Shown here: positions 52,029 to 61,055 of the stretch, in pieces
How the letters are laid out: every line of letters begins with the position of its first letter
Numbering within the stretch: the stretch's first letter is position 1
Made by a program: the position numbers and the translations under genes
From: Kordia algicida OT-1
GTDB taxonomy: Bacteria > Bacteroidota > Bacteroidia > Flavobacteriales > Flavobacteriaceae
NCBI RefSeq assembly: GCF_000154725.1
Contig: NZ_DS544873.1
Coordinates: 2,231,659-2,295,658, forward strand
DNA: 64,000 nucleotides
Direction of reading: 5' to 3'
The notes under the pieces: model-generated
Seen by the model: the letters and a program-made list of their open reading frames with translations, nothing else
Told to the model about the DNA's origin: nothing
Databases searched by the model: none

Positions 52029-53429
52029 TTATGTGGACGATTTTTTAAATTCTGAAATAATATTTTTTACAGAAATACGCATCACTACGCCTGGAAACAG
52101 TTTTTGAAATAACAAATGCTGTTTAAAGTTGTTTCGTAAGGCATTTTTTAGATGAAATGTTCCTTTACTTTGCTCGCCAAGAATAAAATAAATTCCTGCC
52201 AATCGGTATTCGATTTTTGAGTTATCAGGATAAAACTCTAATGCCTGTAATAATACATGCGTGCTGTTATTATATTCACCGAGGAGTTTTAAAATATCTG
52301 CCCAAGCAATCCACGTGGAAAGCTCGTAATTTCCGAGTTCTACTGTTTTTTGATAGGCAATATCTGCTTCTTCATACATTTGCAATGCACGATGAATTTC
52401 GGCACTTCGCTTCCAATAGGAAACATTTTCTGTATCAATATTGATAGCTTTGTTGATGTAATAAAGTGCTTTTTGATAGTTTTCTTGCTTGATGTAAAAG
52501 TCTGTAATTGCTGTCCAACCTTTATCTAATAAAGGATCTTCGTGAACCGTTTTGTAATAAAATTTAACAGCCAAATCTTTTTTACCTAGCTTTTCGTAGC
52601 ATTTTCCCATGCGCAAATACGCAAAAGAAGTAGGATCGTCTAATTCTAATGTAACTTGATAGTTGTGAATTGCTTCTTCATATTCGCCCAGTTTTTCAAG
52701 AACTTTTCCTTTTTCAAGATACGCACCAATAAAACGATCGTCTGCAATAATAGCAAAGTCAAAAGAAGCCAAAGCTTCCGTAAATAATTTTTTGGTGTAA
52801 TATTGTTTTCCAAGTTGATGCCACGCTACTTCTGAATACGGGTTTTTGTCAATGTAACCATTTAAATAGTTGATGGCGCCATCAATATCTTCCAAAAATT
52901 CAAAACAATAGATGATGTTGTATAAAGAAGAATAATCGTCAATATCAGCTTCTATACACTTCATAAAGTGACGTTTTGCTTCTTTAAAGTCGTCAATAAA
53001 AAGGTATTCCATTCCAATTAAAGAATTTACATCAGCTTGATCGTTGCTGTATTCGAGTGCCGTTTTGAGCAATTCAATCGCTTTGTAATGTTCATCTCTT
53101 TTTGAAAATATATTTGCTTTTTGAATGTATATTTCTGCGTTAGAACTTTCTAAAACATACAAAGCGTCTAAACGTTTTTCAGCTTCATCTAGTTTATTTT
53201 CAAACACCATCAGTTCGATTTCTATGAGTTTTAAATTCACAGAACTCGGATGTTGTTCTAAGCCAATTTTGATGGCTTTTTTTGCAAGCGAAACTTTTCC
53301 TGCGTCTAAATAATGGTGTACGATATCTTCAAATTCAGCCGAATCAAAAAAGAAAACATTGTTAGTTTTCAACATCGATTCAAACTTCGAAAGTGCAAAA
53401 TTTTGATCTTCATTAGAGCTAAATAGCAT
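52029..53429 (-). CDS. Tetratricopeptide repeat protein
   Basis: 466 residues from ATG 53429 (TTG 53435 is an upstream alternative). About ten TPR units run from residue ~45 to the end, e.g. ALASFDFAIIADDRFIGAYL, EKLGKKDLAVKFYYKTVHED, KALYYINKAINIDTENVSYW. No signal peptide or membrane segment, so a cytosolic protein-interaction scaffold. Conserved in Flavobacteriia, often near aroE; partner unknown. Confidence 0.92.
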   Translation of the reverse strand: MLFSSNEDQNFALSKFESMLKTNNVFFFDSAEFEDIVHHYLDAGKVSLAKKAIKIGLEQHPSSVNLKLIEIELMVFENKLDEAEKRLDALYVLESSNAEIYIQKANIFSKRDEHYKAIELLKTALEYSNDQADVNSLIGMEYLFIDDFKEAKRHFMKCIEADIDDYSSLYNIIYCFEFLEDIDGAINYLNGYIDKNPYSEVAWHQLGKQYYTKKLFTEALASFDFAIIADDRFIGAYLEKGKVLEKLGEYEEAIHNYQVTLELDDPTSFAYLRMGKCYEKLGKKDLAVKFYYKTVHEDPLLDKGWTAITDFYIKQENYQKALYYINKAINIDTENVSYWKRSAEIHRALQMYEEADIAYQKTVELGNYELSTWIAWADILKLLGEYNNSTHVLLQALEFYPDNSKIEYRLAGIYFILGEQSKGTFHLKNALRNNFKQHLLFQKLFPGVVMRISVKNIISEFKKSST

Positions 53430-53628
53430 AGGCAATACGTGCTTTTAGATTTCTATAACATTAAATGTAGTTGATGAAAGTGTTGTTTTGTTAGCTTACG
53501 GCTAATTGTTTTCAACAAAGTAATCAACAACGAATAATATGTGTCGCTTTGACAACGATTTGATTTTTAGTTGGTTATTTTTAGTAATGGTAGGTTTTGT
53601 AGGTATTAATAACGATTGTAAGAAGTAT

Positions 53629-54810
53629 TTAGTCTTTAATATTTCGTAAAACTTTCATAATTATGGAGCAACCTTGCTTAATTTCTTCTTCTGAAATTGT
53701 TAAAGGCGGTGTAATTCGAACCGCTTTTGGTTCAAAAAGTAGCCAAAAAAGAATTAATCCTTCTTGCAAACAGCCCAAAATAATTTGATTGGCAATGTCA
53801 GCATTTTTTACAATTAGTGAAAGCATTAATCCTTTTCCGCGAATTTCTTCAATGTATTCGTGTTGTAACAATTCTCTAAAAAGTTCTTCTTTATCTAAAG
53901 TTTGACACATTAAATCACTATCTAAAATTTCTTTTAATGTCGCCAAACTCGCTGCGGCAATTACGGGATGACCTCCAAATGTTGTAATGTGTCCTAGTTT
54001 TGGCTGATCGTGTAAAACATCCATGATTTCCGTCGAAGCTGTAAATGCACCAATGGGCATTCCGCCACCCATTCCTTTTCCCATCACAACAATATCTGGA
54101 ACAACGTTGTAATTTTGGAAACCAAAAAGTTTTCCTGTGCGACCAAATCCAGGTTGAATTTCATCAAGTATGAGCAATGCGCCAACAGTTTGACAACGAA
54201 ATTTCACTTTTCTGAGATAGTTTTCATCAGGAACAATAAATCCTGCGCCACCTTGAATGGTTTCTAAAATAACAGCTGCTGTTTTTGTAGTGATTTTTTC
54301 TAAATCGGCTTCATTATTAAATCCAATAAAATGAACATCAGGTAGCAATGGACGAAAAGCTTGTTTGCGTTCTTCAAAGCCCATAATGCTCATTGCGCCT
54401 TGTGTGTTTCCGTGATACGCGCGCTTAGCTGCAATAATTTCCGAACGTCCTGTGAAACGTTTGGCAAGCTTCATAGCGCCTTCAATCGCTTCCGTTCCTG
54501 AATTGGTGAGGTATGTTTTTTTTAACGGATCAGGTAATTGTGAAGCTAATAATTTTGTCAAATCTACTGCCGATTTTTGCACATATTCTCCATATACCAT
54601 TACGTGTAAATATTTGTCTAATTGCTCTTTGATAGCATTGACAACTCTTGGATGTTTATGACCTAAACTACACGCAGAAACACCAGCCACAAAATCTAAA
54701 TATGCTTTATTGTTGCTATCGTAAATGTAACTTCCTTCCGCATGCGATATTTCCATGGCAAGCGGATGTGGCGTTGTTTGTGCCTGATATGTAAAAAAAT
54801 CTTCTTTCAT
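53629..54810 (-). CDS. Class-III aspartate-aminotransferase-family PLP enzyme
   Basis: 393 residues from ATG 54810. This start is chosen because AAGGAGG lies 8 nt upstream; a longer TTG start would place that site inside the gene. Class-III signatures: YLDFVAGVSACSLGHKHPRV, TNSGTEAIEGAMKLAKRFTG, ILDEIQPGFGRTGKLFGFQN and the PLP-binding Lys in VVMGKGMGGGMP. It likely acts on an omega-amino acid or ornithine-type substrate; the exact one is not predictable. Monocistronic. Confidence 0.94.
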   Translation of the reverse strand: MKEDFFTYQAQTTPHPLAMEISHAEGSYIYDSNNKAYLDFVAGVSACSLGHKHPRVVNAIKEQLDKYLHVMVYGEYVQKSAVDLTKLLASQLPDPLKKTYLTNSGTEAIEGAMKLAKRFTGRSEIIAAKRAYHGNTQGAMSIMGFEERKQAFRPLLPDVHFIGFNNEADLEKITTKTAAVILETIQGGAGFIVPDENYLRKVKFRCQTVGALLILDEIQPGFGRTGKLFGFQNYNVVPDIVVMGKGMGGGMPIGAFTASTEIMDVLHDQPKLGHITTFGGHPVIAAASLATLKEILDSDLMCQTLDKEELFRELLQHEYIEEIRGKGLMLSLIVKNADIANQIILGCLQEGLILFWLLFEPKAVRITPPLTISEEEIKQGCSIIMKVLRNIKD

Positions 54811-54818
54811 AGCTAAAA

Positions 54819-54825
54819 CCTCCTT
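54819..54825 (-). promoter_or_regulatory. Strong Shine-Dalgarno site (AAGGAGG)
   Basis: AAGGAGG, 8 nt before the aminotransferase ATG. Such sites are rare in Bacteroidota, which mostly initiate without them, and I saw none of this strength elsewhere in the window. It fixes the start at 54810. Confidence 0.7.
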
Positions 54826-54945
54826 CAAAATCTTCGTTGCAAAGATACGAAGTTATCTCGTGGTAATCATTACATTTTATTTTTGGGTTTCTGTATTCTA
54901 AGTATAAAGAAAATATCTCCTTGAAAAGTTATTTACAAAACTATT

Positions 54946-55117
54946 TTTAATCCGTTGTGCATTTTGAATTTAAATGTTTAATGAAACGTCTGTTTCGAGT
55001 GATTTTGAGGTACGAAAAAATTGTATTTCGACAACACTCAACAGAACTATCGAGAACATTTTTAGTATGAAAAATTCTATTCTCGATGCAAATTTTATCA
55101 AAATGCACAACGGGTTT
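54946..55117. repeat. MITE-like inverted-repeat element
   Basis: CCGTTGTGCATTTTGA (54952-54967) returns inverted at 55098-55113 with flanking A/T and a further near-palindrome (AATTTAAA / TTTTATC). The centre contains CGACAACACTCAACAGAAC and TATCGAGAAC. Total ~170 bp with no coding frame. The rest of the 54829-55294 gap holds no other feature I can support. Confidence 0.65.
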
Positions 55118-55294
55118 TTGTAATGTGTATGTATTAGAAAGTGCGTCATGCAAACTCAGTAGAACTACATAAAGGAAATGAGGTATATATGGATTAAGCA
55201 ACTATTTCGTGTATGAATAGAAGTAGATTTTACCTATACTCTCATATGTTTCTAATTAATCTTTTTATCATTTAACTATTATTTTTAAATGTTT

Positions 55295-56335
55295 TTAGTC
55301 ACTGACTTTTAAAAAGTATTTTTTCCGTAACCAAAAGGAAACTCGAACCAATAAAATTAGCGCAGGAACTTCAACTAGCGGACCAATTACTCCTGCAAAA
55401 GCCTGTCCTGAATTTAAGCCAAATACCGCAATGGCTACTGCTATTGCTAATTCAAAATTATTGCCTGCTGCTGTAAACGCCACAGAAGCGGTTTTGTCGT
55501 ACTCAGTCCCTGTTGCTTTGGTAAAGAAAAATCCAATGATAAACATTAATGTAAAATAAATGAGCAAAGGAATTGCTATAATTACAACATCCATAGGAAT
55601 CTCTACAATTAGTTCGCCTTTTAAAGAAAACATCACAATAATAGTAAATAAGAGTGCAATTAATGTGATCGGCGAAATTGTCGGTATGAACTTCTTTATA
55701 TACCATTCTTCGCCTTTTATCTTTACTAAAACCAATCTACTTAAAATTCCCATTGCAAATGGAATTCCTAAATAAATAGCAACACTTTCTGCAATTGTTT
55801 CAATTGAGATATCAACAATTGCTCCCTCAAACCCAAAATAAGGTGGAAGAACTGTTATAAAAATCCAAGCATAAAAACTATAGGCAAATACTTGAAAAAT
55901 ACTATTCAGTGCAACTAAACCTGCTCCATATTCATTACTTCCTTCTGCCAGATCGTTCCAAACTAAAACCATTGCAATACAACGAGCCAAACCAATTAAA
56001 ATTAGTCCAACCATATATTCTGGATAATCTTTTAAAAAAATGATTGCTAGTAAAAACATTAAAACAGGACCAATTATCCAATTCAAAATAAGTGAAATAG
56101 AAAGTATTTTTGTGTTTTTAAACACTTTTGGTAACAAGGAATAATTAACCTTTGCTAAAGGTGGATACATCATTAAAATTAAACCAATTGCAATAGGAAT
56201 GTTAGTTGCGCCACTACTAAATGAGTTGATAATATTTGGGAAGGTTGGTATAAAATACCCAAGACCGACACCTAAAGCCATTGCCACAAATATCCAAAGC
56301 GTGAGATTTCTGTCAAGAAAACTTAATTTTTTCAT
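55295..56335 (-). CDS. acr3: ACR3-family arsenite efflux transporter
   Basis: 346 residues from ATG 56335, where the family N-terminus [20 protein letters not shown] begins; the frame is open further upstream over the preceding gene. About ten membrane segments. ACR3 features: [20 protein letters not shown] with the conserved Cys, and [20 protein letters not shown]. It exports As(III) driven by the proton gradient. Last gene of the operon arsR - arsC-like paralogue - arsC - acr3. Confidence 0.95.
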   Translation of the reverse strand: MKKLSFLDRNLTLWIFVAMALGVGLGYFIPTFPNIINSFSSGATNIPIAIGLILMMYPPLAKVNYSLLPKVFKNTKILSISLILNWIIGPVLMFLLAIIFLKDYPEYMVGLILIGLARCIAMVLVWNDLAEGSNEYGAGLVALNSIFQVFAYSFYAWIFITVLPPYFGFEGAIVDISIETIAESVAIYLGIPFAMGILSRLVLVKIKGEEWYIKKFIPTISPITLIALLFTIIVMFSLKGELIVEIPMDVVIIAIPLLIYFTLMFIIGFFFTKATGTEYDKTASVAFTAAGNNFELAIAVAIAVFGLNSGQAFAGVIGPLVEVPALILLVRVSFWLRKKYFLKVSD

Positions 56336-56345
56336 AACTATATTC

Positions 56346-56975
56346 TTATGATTTGATTTGAGAGAAAACATAATACATCTCCGATGCAATTTGCAAACTT
56401 CTTTCTTTGTATTTTTCTTCCTGTTGTGGAGTGTTATCAAATGCTTTCGGATCTTCAAAAGTGATTGGAATACGAGTTTCAGCACCAACAATAAAAGGAC
56501 AACCTCCATCCGCTTGCGAGCAAGTCATAATTGCAGCAAACTGTGATTGGGGATTAAAGTCATCATCATATTTTTTGGAAAACCCGATTATTGCAGGTTC
56601 ATTTTCAGTATGCTTGATGCTGTAAATTGGATTTTCCCCTTTTGATATCATTTTTATTTTAAAACCTGAATTTTTTAATGTTTCTGCAACCATCGGAAAA
56701 AGAGCTGTCGTTTCTGTTCCTCCTGAATAACAAGATACATTTTTGATATTAAAATAATACGCCATTATTTGTGCCCAGACTTGTGAGAGGTGGCTTCTTC
56801 GTGAATTATGCGTACAGATAAAATTAATTCGGATAGGTTGTAATTTAGATGTTTTTGACTGGATAAAGTCAACCAAAGGTTTTAAAGTTTCTGCGCGTTT
56901 TTCTGTAATTGAAAAAGTACTTACATTTTTGATGGTTTCCGCTATCTTAAAAAACATAGGATTTTCTGTTGCCAT
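56346..56975 (-). CDS. arsC: Arsenate reductase, low-molecular-weight phosphatase type
   Basis: 209 residues. P-loop [20 protein letters not shown] carries the CX5R catalytic Cys and Arg. The [13 protein letters not shown] segment has two further Cys for the disulfide relay. It reduces As(V) to As(III) for ACR3 export. Ten nt before acr3 and 38 nt after the exported paralogue in transcription order. A related frame, equal in length, lies directly upstream (57014). Confidence 0.92.
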   Translation of the reverse strand: MATENPMFFKIAETIKNVSTFSITEKRAETLKPLVDFIQSKTSKLQPIRINFICTHNSRRSHLSQVWAQIMAYYFNIKNVSCYSGGTETTALFPMVAETLKNSGFKIKMISKGENPIYSIKHTENEPAIIGFSKKYDDDFNPQSQFAAIMTCSQADGGCPFIVGAETRIPITFEDPKAFDNTPQQEEKYKERSLQIASEMYYVFSQIKS

Positions 56976-57013
56976 TTCTAGATTTGTTATTGTTTTTAAT
57001 TTTTAAAGTTTCT

Positions 57014-57643
57014 CTATTTTTTTGGAATCAAACTATTTATTCGTGTAGCTATGTACAACATTTCTCGCGCGATAGTATTAGTATCTGAAAAGAGTAATTC
57101 CACTTTCTTATTCAAAGAAGTATCAGAAGATATGCTTTCAAGATATATTTCAACAGCTTGATTTTGATTTAATGATGCTAATGATTTTGTAGATATCATC
57201 CATTTACCTGAACCATAATCAACCTCATAAGCTTTAAGTTTCTTTTTACGTTTTTTTTTAATTTTAAAGCCGAATTTTTTCAAATCAGAAAGATTGGATA
57301 ATAATTTGTTATCAGGAACTACACCAGCAGACTCAATAGTAAATAGATTACTGTGTCCATAGTATATCATGCCTGTTCGTAACCATATCATTGCTTGTTG
57401 ACTTATTTCTTGGTTTGTTTTATCTACCATAACAATTTTTACATCTGAAGACTTTTTAGTGTTTCTAAATATCAAAAAAGCTATTTGATCTAATTGTTTT
57501 AGGCGTTCTGAAGGAATATCTACAAACGTTTTTCCTATTTCAAGTACAGAGTTTCTAATGTCACTTTTCAAAGTTTGAGCTTCTAAAACTTGAAAGAAGC
57601 AAAAGAATAAAATGAAAATTGTGATTGTTTTTTTTGTTTTCAT
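57014..57643 (-). CDS. Exported, active-site-less ArsC/LMW-phosphatase-like paralogue
   Basis: 209 residues, the same length as the adjacent ArsC. It has a signal peptide (ITIFILFFCFFQVLEAQ). The part from VKIVMVDKTNQEISQQAMIW aligns with the ArsC P-loop part without gaps over ~62 residues, ending FGFKI in both. The catalytic CTHNSRR is replaced by VDKTNQE, so CX5R is lost. The tail ends NTIAREMLYIATRIN against Ars[14 protein letters not shown]. It is probably a periplasmic pseudoenzyme of the arsenic operon. Homology is my visual judgement. Confidence 0.6.
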   Translation of the reverse strand: MKTKKTITIFILFFCFFQVLEAQTLKSDIRNSVLEIGKTFVDIPSERLKQLDQIAFLIFRNTKKSSDVKIVMVDKTNQEISQQAMIWLRTGMIYYGHSNLFTIESAGVVPDNKLLSNLSDLKKFGFKIKKKRKKKLKAYEVDYGSGKWMISTKSLASLNQNQAVEIYLESISSDTSLNKKVELLFSDTNTIAREMLYIATRINSLIPKK

Positions 57644-57704
57644 GGTTTTTAGTATTTCATATATTAGTTAATCGCAATAAAACAATAAATCATGATAAAT
57701 TTTT

Positions 57705-58037
57705 TTAACAGCAGTCCTCTTTAGGAAGTATATCTTGACTTAAAAAATTTTGCATCAATTCTCGCATTTCTTTCCACTTCTCGGTATTGACGCAATAACA
57801 AACGCTTGTACCTTCAACTGTTCCTTTAATTAATCCTAAATATTTTAATTCTTTTAAATGTTGTGATATAGTAGGTTGAGCCAAACCAATTTCTTTGACT
57901 AAATCTCCACAAAAACACGCATCTATCTTAAAGAGATGTTGAAGTATTGCTACTCTTGCTGGATGACCGAACGCTTTGGCAAAAAGAGCAATTTCGTTTT
58001 GTGTATCTGTAAATATTTCTGTCTTAGCTAATCCCAT
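57705..58037 (-). CDS. arsR: ArsR-family metalloregulator
   Basis: 110 residues, winged helix: HPARVAILQHLFKIDACFCG (metal-binding Cys pair as in the ELCVCD box of arsenite sensors), then DLVKEIGLAQPTISQHLKEL as recognition helix. The C-terminus ends in DCC. It represses the operon and is released by As(III) binding to the Cys. It is the first gene of the arsenic operon; a promoter and operator are expected upstream in 58038-58140. Confidence 0.93.
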   Translation of the reverse strand: MGLAKTEIFTDTQNEIALFAKAFGHPARVAILQHLFKIDACFCGDLVKEIGLAQPTISQHLKELKYLGLIKGTVEGTSVCYCVNTEKWKEMRELMQNFLSQDILPKEDCC

Positions 58038-58167
58038 TAATGAAATATTAATTTATTCATTGCAATGATACGATTAATATTTGTAACATTAAATTTTTTA
58101 TTGAAAAATAGTCCTTTTATTTTTATGTTAGTAAAATAAACATTCTGTTTATAAGACTGATTTTTTC

Positions 58168-58604
58168 AACTCGTTGACATTAACTAAAATTCTCGAAAAA
58201 GATATTCTTCAAGATTTTTCTGCGGAAGCAAATCAATAGCAAACAAAAATACATAAAGCATTTTCAACACACACGAAAGACCTTTTTCAACTAAGTGAAC
58301 ATTTAGAAATCATCACACAAATTCTGGAAGTAGAACAAGAAAAGTTTTCACTTCGCGACACAAAGCTACCAGAAGTTAATGAAGAAATTTTATCAAATTA
58401 ATCTTTTTGTAACCAAAATATAGATCGTTTACTATCACTTTCCACAAGCAATTTAAAAGAAGTATTTTACAAAAAATCCATACATTGAAAGAATCGTGTA
58501 CAAAATGTGAAGAATGAATTCATTGTTGTTTTGAAGTAGAAATCGAAGTGCAATTGCAAACACTTGTGAAAGAAATAACACGAATTATAAAATCATTAAT
58601 TTAA
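58168..58604 (+). pseudogene. Decayed coding remnant
   Basis: No intact gene. The plus-strand frame reads TKILEKDILQDFSAEANQ, a stop, QTKIHKAFSTHTKDLFQLSE and onward to a stop near 58398. A further frame continues with SFCNQNIDRLLSLSTSNLKE. Then the frame moves again to LKESCTKCEE, stop, CCFEVEIEVQLQTLVKEITR, IIKSLI and a stop at 58602. The pieces are in order and protein-like (helical, charged), so I read it as an old, broken gene. I cannot name its family. Confidence 0.4.
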
Positions 58605-58725
58605 AGAAAATTCATTATTCAAAACTAATTGAATTCCAGTTCTTAACACTAATTAACATTCCAACCTGTTACATTTTCAAAAAAAAGCTACTAATTGCAA
58701 CGTTGAATGTAAACAGAAAAAAACT

Positions 58726-60603
58726 ATGTTAAGAAAAAATTTAGGAATCATCTTCGCAGCTTTCATCACTTTAGCAAGCTGTGGTTCTGGAAAAATCGGA
58801 ACAGACACCGACAAAAATATTATTGCTTCTATTGACTTGGTTACGGTGGTTGACGATAAAGTGAAAGTAGAAGTCAATCCTGGTAAATTTCAAACCGAAA
58901 CCACTACATTCAACATACCAAAAACAGTTCCTGGCACTTATAGTAGCGACGATTACGGTCAGTATGTCGTTGATTTTAAAGCCTTTGATTATAAAGGAAA
59001 TGAAATTATCACTACACGCGTAAATAAAAATTCGTGGCTCATTGCCAACGCCAAAAAACTCGATAAAGTTTCCTATTGGGTAAATGATACATTTGATTCT
59101 GAATATAATAAGAAGTCGCCTGTCTTCTCTCCTGCCGGCACTAACATTTTAAAAGATGAAAATTTTGTACTGAATCTGCATGCATTTGTGGGTTATTTCA
59201 GCGGAAGCGAACAATATCCTTATCAAATTAAGGTAAACTATCCAAAAACATTGTTAGGTTCTAGTTCGTTACCAAAAGTAATTTCAGAAAAAGAAAACTT
59301 TAACACAGATACGTATGGCGCTTCACGTTATGCGGAAGTGACTGACAATCCGATCATGTATTCAAAACCTGATACTGTCGATTTTAAAGTAAACGATATG
59401 AATATTACCCTGAGCGTATATTCGCCAACCAAAGTATATTCTGCCGAAAGCTTAAAAGAAGGTATCGAAACCATGATTACGGCACAAAAAGAGTTTTTAG
59501 GTAATGTTGATGCGACAAAGCAATATACAATTCTATTATACTTATCCAATCTTTCTACAACAGACGCTAAAGGTTTTGGAGCTTTAGAACACAATACTTC
59601 AACGGTAGTAGTTTTGCCTGAGCAAATGCCAAAAGAAGCAATTCAAAATACATTAAAAGATGTCGTTTCACACGAATTTTTTCACATTGTAACGCCGTTA
59701 TCGGTACATTCCGAAGAAATTCACTATTTCGATTACAACGACCCAAAAATGTCACAACATTTGTGGATGTATGAAGGTGTAACAGAATATTTTGCAAATT
59801 TATTCCAAATCAATCAGGGATTAATTGACGAACAAGCATTTTACCAACGTATCAATGATAAAATAAAAAACTCTCGTGCGTACTATAATGATGAAATTTC
59901 ATTTACGGAAATGAGCGCGAATATTTTATCGGATCAATACAAAGATGAATATGCAAATGTGTATGAAAAAGGAACATTGATCGCAATGATAATCGATCTT
60001 ACGCTTCGTGCGGAAAGTAATGGAGAAGCGGGAATTTTAGATTTAATGAAAAAACTATCGGCAACCTACGGAAGCGAAAAACCGTTCAAAGATGATGAAT
60101 TGTTTGACAAAATCATTGAGTTTACCACACCAGAATTGCGTAGCGTAATTGATACGTATATCGTTGGAAATACGTCAATTCCATATGATGACTTCTTAGC
60201 AAAAGTCGGATTAGAATTAGGAAATATTCAAGTTTCGACAAGTTATTTTGTTAACGGACAAATTCCATACATCGGCGTAGATAAAGAAACGAGCGAAGTA
60301 TTTATCATTCAAGAAGGTATCTTAAATTCGTTTCTTATTGATCTTGGCTTGCAAAATGGAGACATCATACAAGAAGTTAATGGTACAAAATATACGTTTG
60401 CTAATGTTTATGATTTAATTGATGCTTCATATACATGGAAAACTGATGACCCAATCACGATGACCATAAAACGCAATGGAGAAATTAAAAAACTTTCTGG
60501 AAACATTACAGCTCCAACTGTTTTAGGCGTTGGAATTAAAAAGAAAGACTTGCCAGAAAACAGCAAAGAAGTACAATTGCGAAAAGCGTGGTTGAAAGGC
60601 TAG
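58726..60603 (+). CDS. M61-like peptidase lipoprotein with PDZ domain
   Basis: 625 residues with a lipoprotein signal (IIFAAFITLASCGSG). A beta-rich N-terminal part (~25-230) precedes the gluzincin catalytic domain with VVSHEFFHIVTPLSV (HExxH) and WMYEGVTEYFANL (Glu ligand). A PDZ domain (~500-600, IGVDKETSEVFIIQEGILNS) is C-terminal. This order is that of M61 glycyl-aminopeptidase-type proteins. It acts on peptides outside the cytoplasm. Monocistronic. Confidence 0.92.
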   Translation: MLRKNLGIIFAAFITLASCGSGKIGTDTDKNIIASIDLVTVVDDKVKVEVNPGKFQTETTTFNIPKTVPGTYSSDDYGQYVVDFKAFDYKGNEIITTRVNKNSWLIANAKKLDKVSYWVNDTFDSEYNKKSPVFSPAGTNILKDENFVLNLHAFVGYFSGSEQYPYQIKVNYPKTLLGSSSLPKVISEKENFNTDTYGASRYAEVTDNPIMYSKPDTVDFKVNDMNITLSVYSPTKVYSAESLKEGIETMITAQKEFLGNVDATKQYTILLYLSNLSTTDAKGFGALEHNTSTVVVLPEQMPKEAIQNTLKDVVSHEFFHIVTPLSVHSEEIHYFDYNDPKMSQHLWMYEGVTEYFANLFQINQGLIDEQAFYQRINDKIKNSRAYYNDEISFTEMSANILSDQYKDEYANVYEKGTLIAMIIDLTLRAESNGEAGILDLMKKLSATYGSEKPFKDDELFDKIIEFTTPELRSVIDTYIVGNTSIPYDDFLAKVGLELGNIQVSTSYFVNGQIPYIGVDKETSEVFIIQEGILNSFLIDLGLQNGDIIQEVNGTKYTFANVYDLIDASYTWKTDDPITMTIKRNGEIKKLSGNITAPTVLGVGIKKKDLPENSKEVQLRKAWLKG

Positions 60604-60674
60604 TTTTTTGTTTTTGATTTTTGTTTTTGATTTTTACTTGTAAGATATATCGAAAATTTAAAGACTAAAAATAT

Positions 60675-60689
60675 TACGGTTTTCCCGTA
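60675..60689 (+). promoter_or_regulatory. TACGG-N5-CCGTA palindrome upstream of the 60743 peptide gene
   Basis: TACGGTTTTCCCGTA, perfect 5-bp inverted repeat, ending 53 bp before the ATG. It matches 36273-36287 except for one spacer base. Confidence 0.6.
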
Positions 60690-60742
60690 ACTAACTGATA
60701 ATTAGTTTTAGTAACTTATAGTATTAACATAAAAACTATATT

Positions 60743-60904
60743 ATGAAAAAACGAAATTTAAAATCACTGCAATTAAACAAAAAACGTGTTTCAACCCTTG
60801 ATTGTTCTAAAATAATTCATCTTGTCGGTGGAGGAACGATAAATCAAACCTGTGAAGCAAATACGCGCGCGCATGGAGAATGTCAATTCTGCCATCCACA
60901 GTAA
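60743..60904 (+). CDS. Lanthipeptide-like precursor peptide (53 residues)
   Basis: Begins MKKRNLKSLQLNKKRVSTLD, continues CSKIIHLVGG and ends in a core of 23 residues with three Cys (TCEAN, ECQFCHPQ). Leader and GG site match the peptides at 36344 and 11488. No modification enzyme is near. It has the shared TACGG palindrome upstream and the shared UUCG terminator downstream, so it forms a self-contained transcription unit. Confidence 0.75.
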   Translation: MKKRNLKSLQLNKKRVSTLDCSKIIHLVGGGTINQTCEANTRAHGECQFCHPQ

Positions 60905-60911
60905 AATAGTA

Positions 60912-60941
60912 TACAAAGCAAACTTCGGTTTGCTTTTTTTA
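60912..60941 (+). terminator. UUCG terminator, twin of 36230
   Basis: Stem AAAGCAAAC / GTTTGCTTT around TTCG, then T7 and ATG, as behind the peptide gene at 36116. Confidence 0.93.
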
Positions 60942-61055
60942 TGTTTTCTATTTTCTCCAAAAAATGTGCTTCACAACAACTTCCTCATTTAAAATTCAAC
61001 AATTAGCTTCTATAATTTCATTTTTTTGGTATTTTGCAGGATAAACCATCCAATT

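Noticed and set aside
54947-55201. 84-codon minus-strand frame
   Set aside because: It lies entirely over the inverted-repeat element, has no family-like sequence and no start context.
56336-56509. 58-residue extension of ACR3
   Set aside because: It overlaps arsC and is not membrane-protein-like family sequence; ATG 56335 starts the conserved N-terminus.
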